Both the position numbers and the translations under genes were made by a program. A stretch of 45,322 nucleotides of DNA from Desulfobacterales bacterium (GTDB taxonomy: Bacteria > Desulfobacterota > Desulfobacteria > Desulfobacterales > JARGFK01), in contig JARGFK010000029.1 of the NCBI GenBank assembly GCA_029211065.1, forward strand, positions 1-45,322. Reading direction: 5' to 3'. The stretch's first letter is position 1, and each line of letters starts with the position of its first letter. The notes under the pieces were generated by a model, which searched no databases, was not told where the DNA came from, and was given only the letters and a program-made list of their open reading frames with translations. Of this stretch, positions 42,483-45,322 are shown piece after piece.

Positions 42483-44342
42483 TCAGCTTTTCGGCGGATC
42501 GGGTATCGGAAATTTGATGATAAAGCGGGCGCCGCCTTCCTTGCCGGATAATGCCTGGATGCTGCCGCCGCAATCCTTAATGATGCCGTAGCTGATGGAT
42601 AGTCCCAGCCCGGTGCCCTGGCCTACTTTTTTGGTTGTGAAAAAAGGTTCAAATATCTTGTCGGAAATGGATTCGGGAATTCCCGTGCCCGTATCACGAA
42701 CCTCAATGATGACGGTCTTGCCTTCAGAAACCGTTTTCAGGGTAATGCATTTGTCGTCTTTGCCGGTTTTTTGATTATGCCAGCGGTCTTCAATGGCGTC
42801 CCGGGCATTGATGAGCAGGTTGATGAACACCTGTTCCAGGCGGCCGGGGTCCGCCATTATTTCCGGCAGGTCCTTTTCAATCGTCCAGACCACTTCGATT
42901 TCCCTTAGCTTCAACTGCTGGCTGAAAATCTGAAACGCATTTTTCAGCAGGTCATTGACCTGAACCGGCTCCATGGTCAAATCCGACTTGCGGCCGAACT
43001 GTCGCATGTGATTGATAATGTTCGTAGCGCGATCAACATAACTGTCGATCTCCTTTGACATGGTAAAAAGGGTTTCATCATCAATCTTTTCATTTTTGCT
43101 GATTTTTCGCATAAAATAATTGCTGGCGGTTTTAATGACGGACAGCGGCTGATTTAGTTCATGGGCCACGCCGGTGGACATTTCGCCGAGGGTTGCCATC
43201 TTGCTGGCATGAATCAATTGGCGTTCGGCTTCAAAAATTTTGGTAATGTCGCTGGTGGTAACCAGGAGCACCTTTTGACCCGGATATTCCGAAGGTGACA
43301 CCCGGATATGCACATACAACGCGCGGCCCTTGTCGTCCAGATGCTTGACCCGGTTGATGAAAGCCGATGTCTTGATTTTAGCGGCATACATCTCTTTTTC
43401 ATCTTCTTGAAAAAGTTCCAGAAAGGACTTTCGGATGATTGCAGATTTTGGAAACCCGTAAACGAATTTGACGCTTTCGTTGCAGTCCAGAATTTCCAGA
43501 CTGTCAACATCCAGGACAAAGACCGGATTGGGGATATTGTTGAAAATTGCGTAGTATTTTTTTTCGGATTTTTCCAGTTTTTCTTCCAGCAGCTTGCGGT
43601 GGGTGATATCAAGGTTCATTTCGATAACGGCGACAATTACACCTTTTTCGTTCTTGATGGGCGAGGTGTTGACGATCCAGTGCGCCACGCTCCCGTCCTT
43701 GTTAAAGCCGGTTTCTTCGCTGTAATGAGACCGGCCGTCTTCAAAGGTCTGTTCCACCGGGCAGACCGGGCATTTTTCGCTGCGCCCTTTGTAGGCGTAG
43801 TAGCAGAAATCACCGGGTTTGGGGTCGAACTTTTCGGCAAATTCACGGTTATACTTTATAAGCTTGTAGTTCCGGTCCTGCACGGTGATAATGCAGGGAA
43901 CCAGTTCAAACATGGTTTGATATTCTGCGCGCTGTTTGTTGAGTTCCGTCTGCTTTTCACCGATTTCCTTACCCATCTGATTGATTGCCGTGGCCAGCTG
44001 GCCCATTTCATCCTTTTGGTCGATATGAATCCGGGTTGCGTATTTTCCCCTGGCAATGAACTGGGTCCCTTTAATCAACAGCTTGATGGGGCGATGAACA
44101 AATCGGTAGACCAGAAAGAGAATAACGGCTGCTGTTAAAACAAATACAAGGATTGCCAGCACCAAAAGCCATTTTTGAAACAGAAGAACTTCGCGATAGA
44201 GACCGACCTGGTTGACAATCTTTTCCATGTAGGCATAGTTCAGGTAGGTCCACGCGGAAATACTGACGATCAGGGTGAGGCCCATTGAAAGGATAAACTT
44301 GGAAAGGAGGCTTTGCCGAATGGTATGAAGTGTGGTTGACAT
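42483..44342 (-). CDS. Membrane PAS-PAS sensor histidine kinase
   Basis: A 619-residue sensor kinase. Two transmembrane helices (about 16-36 and 55-79) enclose only a very short periplasmic loop. A HAMP domain covers about 80-132. PAS1 (about 143-250) carries CPVCPVEQTFEDG with Cys191 and Cys194, and PAS2 covers about 263-372. The kinase core has His394 in STGVAHELNQPLSVIK, the N box INLLINARDAIED, G1 DTGTGIP and G2 GQGTGLGLSIS. The small external loop suggests that it senses intracellular or membrane redox state rather than an external ligand. No response regulator is adjacent. Confidence 0.9.
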   Translation of the reverse strand: MSTTLHTIRQSLLSKFILSMGLTLIVSISAWTYLNYAYMEKIVNQVGLYREVLLFQKWLLVLAILVFVLTAAVILFLVYRFVHRPIKLLIKGTQFIARGKYATRIHIDQKDEMGQLATAINQMGKEIGEKQTELNKQRAEYQTMFELVPCIITVQDRNYKLIKYNREFAEKFDPKPGDFCYYAYKGRSEKCPVCPVEQTFEDGRSHYSEETGFNKDGSVAHWIVNTSPIKNEKGVIVAVIEMNLDITHRKLLEEKLEKSEKKYYAIFNNIPNPVFVLDVDSLEILDCNESVKFVYGFPKSAIIRKSFLELFQEDEKEMYAAKIKTSAFINRVKHLDDKGRALYVHIRVSPSEYPGQKVLLVTTSDITKIFEAERQLIHASKMATLGEMSTGVAHELNQPLSVIKTASNYFMRKISKNEKIDDETLFTMSKEIDSYVDRATNIINHMRQFGRKSDLTMEPVQVNDLLKNAFQIFSQQLKLREIEVVWTIEKDLPEIMADPGRLEQVFINLLINARDAIEDRWHNQKTGKDDKCITLKTVSEGKTVIIEVRDTGTGIPESISDKIFEPFFTTKKVGQGTGLGLSISYGIIKDCGGSIQALSGKEGGARFIIKFPIPDPPKS

Positions 44343-44565
44343 CTGTTCACCATTTATTTGTATTTTACGAGAATAAGTTGCCGCCGGTCTTTTGGCCGGT
44401 CCTTGGCTGATGGCGTATTAAAATACCTTAAATAAGGCTTCAGGTCAACCGGGTGTCACACGTTGTGGTAAGTTCAGACAAGTGTGTAAATATTTTCTGT
44501 GCGGCGACAAAAAGATCGGATCTGTTCACAAAGATCCATAATTAATGTCCGCCTCTTTTATGGGT

Positions 44566-44799
44566 TCAACTTTTTTTGTCCTTCAAACACAAGTCGGCTT
44601 GCGCTATATGACGGTTTGCCTTTTTTGAAAGATCGAGCGCCTGGCGCAATTCATCAGCAACTTTGATAAGTCCGGCGGCTTCGGCCTTTTTGATCCATTG
44701 CTCCTGGTCACGAATATGATCATTGTTATGGTGGAGCCAGTGCGGCAATAAAATAGATAATTTATCAATATCCGTTTTAGCTTTGTTTGGGTTTTCCAT
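44566..44799 (-). CDS. Small helical protein, unknown function
   Basis: A 77-residue soluble protein predicted almost wholly helical. The pattern LPHWLHHNNDHIRDQEQWIKKAE followed by AADEL/AL repeats with several His residues suggests a four-helix or metal-binding bundle of a DUF8180-like kind, but that family assignment is tentative. GGGAGG before the ATG is a strong ribosome-binding site, supporting it as a real gene. It stands alone next to the sensor kinase. Confidence 0.65.
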   Translation of the reverse strand: MENPNKAKTDIDKLSILLPHWLHHNNDHIRDQEQWIKKAEAAGLIKVADELRQALDLSKKANRHIAQADLCLKDKKS

Positions 44800-45098
44800 G
44801 GAGTACCTCCCTTTATATATAAATCATGGGGTGGCGATTTAATCCCCCCCCGAAAGTTATGTTACAATAAAAAGAATGGAAATTGAAGCCCCTATATCAT
44901 TCCGATATGGAGGGTGGCTGGATTTAACCGGAATACCGTCGACAGTTTCAAACCCTTTACGAGGATAATCAGCAATTTTGACTGAAAGTGATAAGTGCTA
45001 ATTTCAGTGCATATTATGCATTAATCTGAAAAAAATTTCGCGATGTGATTCTTGTAAAAACAACGTAACAGCTTGTTTTTATTTCAAATAAAAATATC

Positions 45099-45127
45099 TA
45101 GACATAACCCCTTTATATTGCTATATA
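45099..45127 (+). promoter_or_regulatory. Candidate promoter of the transposase gene
   Basis: TAGACA at 45099-45104 and TATATA at 45122-45127 are 17 bases apart. The -10 sits in the loop of the large hairpin at 45107-45156, so a transcript starting near 45134 would contain only its right arm. Confidence 0.45.
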
Positions 45128-45156
45128 AAATAACAGGCTATCCAATATATAGGGGT
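45107..45156 (+). other. Hairpin covering the transposase ribosome-binding site
   Basis: ACCCCTTTATATTG (45107-45120) and CAATATATAGGGGT (45143-45156) pair at 13 of 14 positions around a 22-base loop. The right arm contains AGGGG, the ribosome-binding site of the transposase start at 45162. In a transcript read through from outside, the site would be folded away. The structure is directly visible; its role is inferred. Confidence 0.6.
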
Positions 45157-45161
45157 ACGTG

Positions 45162-45322
45162 GTGCACACCAAAAAGCATCTGAGTTTCAGCGCGCTTCGA
45201 AAGGCTCTTTCAGAGCTCTTCGAGAATATCGCTGACAGTCGGCAGGCGGGTAAAATCGACTATACGCTGCACGACTGTTTAATGAGCGCTCTGGCGATGA
45301 TGTTTTTTCAAGATCCTTCCGT
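45162..45322 (+). CDS. Transposase, N-terminal part (cut by window end)
   Basis: The partial frame reads HTKKHLSFSALRKALSEL, then a short stretch ending RQAGKIDYTLHDC, then LMSALAMMFFQDPS before the window ends. The HDCLMSxxAMMFFQDPS block is typical of a group of DDE transposases common in Desulfobacterota; the exact IS family is not assigned. The GTG at 45162 has AGGGG six bases upstream. Only about 53 residues are visible, so intactness is unknown. Confidence 0.72.
   Translation, partial: MHTKKHLSFSALRKALSELFENIADSRQAGKIDYTLHDCLMSALAMMFFQDPS

Larger units (their letters stand above)
44800..45161. other. Non-coding gap before the transposase
   Basis: About 360 bases. A run of eight C occurs near 44846-44853. 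The left part is the upstream region of the small helical gene. The right part is AT-rich (about 45000-45105) and leads to the hairpin and promoter of the transposase. CCCCTATAT at 44889-44897 is an inverted copy of ATATAGGGG at 45147-45155. The left end of the insertion sequence probably lies here, but its terminal repeat cannot be identified without the other end. Confidence 0.4.

Noticed and set aside
43308-44138. 276-residue plus-strand frame antisense to the membrane kinase
   Set aside because: It is Phe-rich, typical of an antisense shadow, and has no start signal.
1-45322. CRISPR arrays, tRNA or rRNA genes
   Set aside because: No regularly spaced repeats with spacers and no recognisable tRNA or rRNA segments were seen by eye; a tRNAscan-SE and CRISPR finder run would be needed to be certain.

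Overview
The window looks like a chromosomal segment of a strictly anaerobic, sulfate-reducing Desulfobacterota, most likely from the Desulfobacterales side. The main evidence is two transmembrane electron-transfer complexes typical of sulfate reducers: a complete Hmc complex with a 16-haem cytochrome, and a Tmc complex with a tetrahaem type II cytochrome c3. They are accompanied by an oxygen-independent class III ribonucleotide reductase and many PAS-type sensor kinases. Species-level identity cannot be read from the sequence.

Layout. 1-2.9 kb: grpE-dnaK on the minus strand, closed by palindromic elements and a bidirectional terminator. 3.1-3.4 kb: a large-type SRP RNA gene with a clear promoter, on the minus strand. 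3.5-10.2 kb, plus strand: a DUF3568 lipoprotein, tilS, ftsH, folP, a YbbR-domain gene (without the usual cdaA) and coaX. 10.5-13.9 kb, minus strand: a zinc-ribbon/pseudo-receiver protein, two PilT ATPases and YggT. 14.1-16.5 kb, plus strand: proC, ccdA, a thioredoxin-like protein and the tail of a broken Nudix gene. 17.2-21.4 kb, plus strand: a ChaN-like lipoprotein and nrdD-nrdG, preceded by two NrdR boxes exactly 31 bp apart. 21.5-26.4 kb, minus strand: a Cys-rich HTH/PAS regulator, then tmcD-C-B-A and a single-domain response regulator. 27.4-37.1 kb, minus strand: an Rrf2 regulator, hmcABCDEF (including the 44-residue hmcD), a universal stress protein, a second paralogous response regulator and a REC-PAS-histidine kinase. 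37.4-39.6 kb: two more response regulators and a REC-histidine kinase. 39.7-42.3 kb, minus strand: a second Rrf2, an SQR-like flavoprotein and a DUF1641 protein. 42.5-44.8 kb: a membrane PAS-PAS histidine kinase and a small helical protein. The last 161 bases hold the start of a transposase gene, preceded by a hairpin that covers its ribosome-binding site.

How it fits together. The right-hand 24 kb reads as a redox-conduction hub. Hmc and Tmc link periplasmic cytochrome c3 electrons to membrane b-type subunits and cytoplasmic HdrD-like Fe-S subunits. An SQR-like protein lies nearby. The set is surrounded by candidate redox sensors: two Rrf2 proteins with four Cys each, a Cys-rich HTH-PAS protein, and two kinases whose PAS domains share a CxxCPVExTFEDG motif. 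The same type of PEEWG response regulator follows both tmcA and the hmc operon, suggesting that the two complexes share control. The functional links between regulators and complexes are inferences from gene order. The enzyme identities rest on motifs seen in the sequences.
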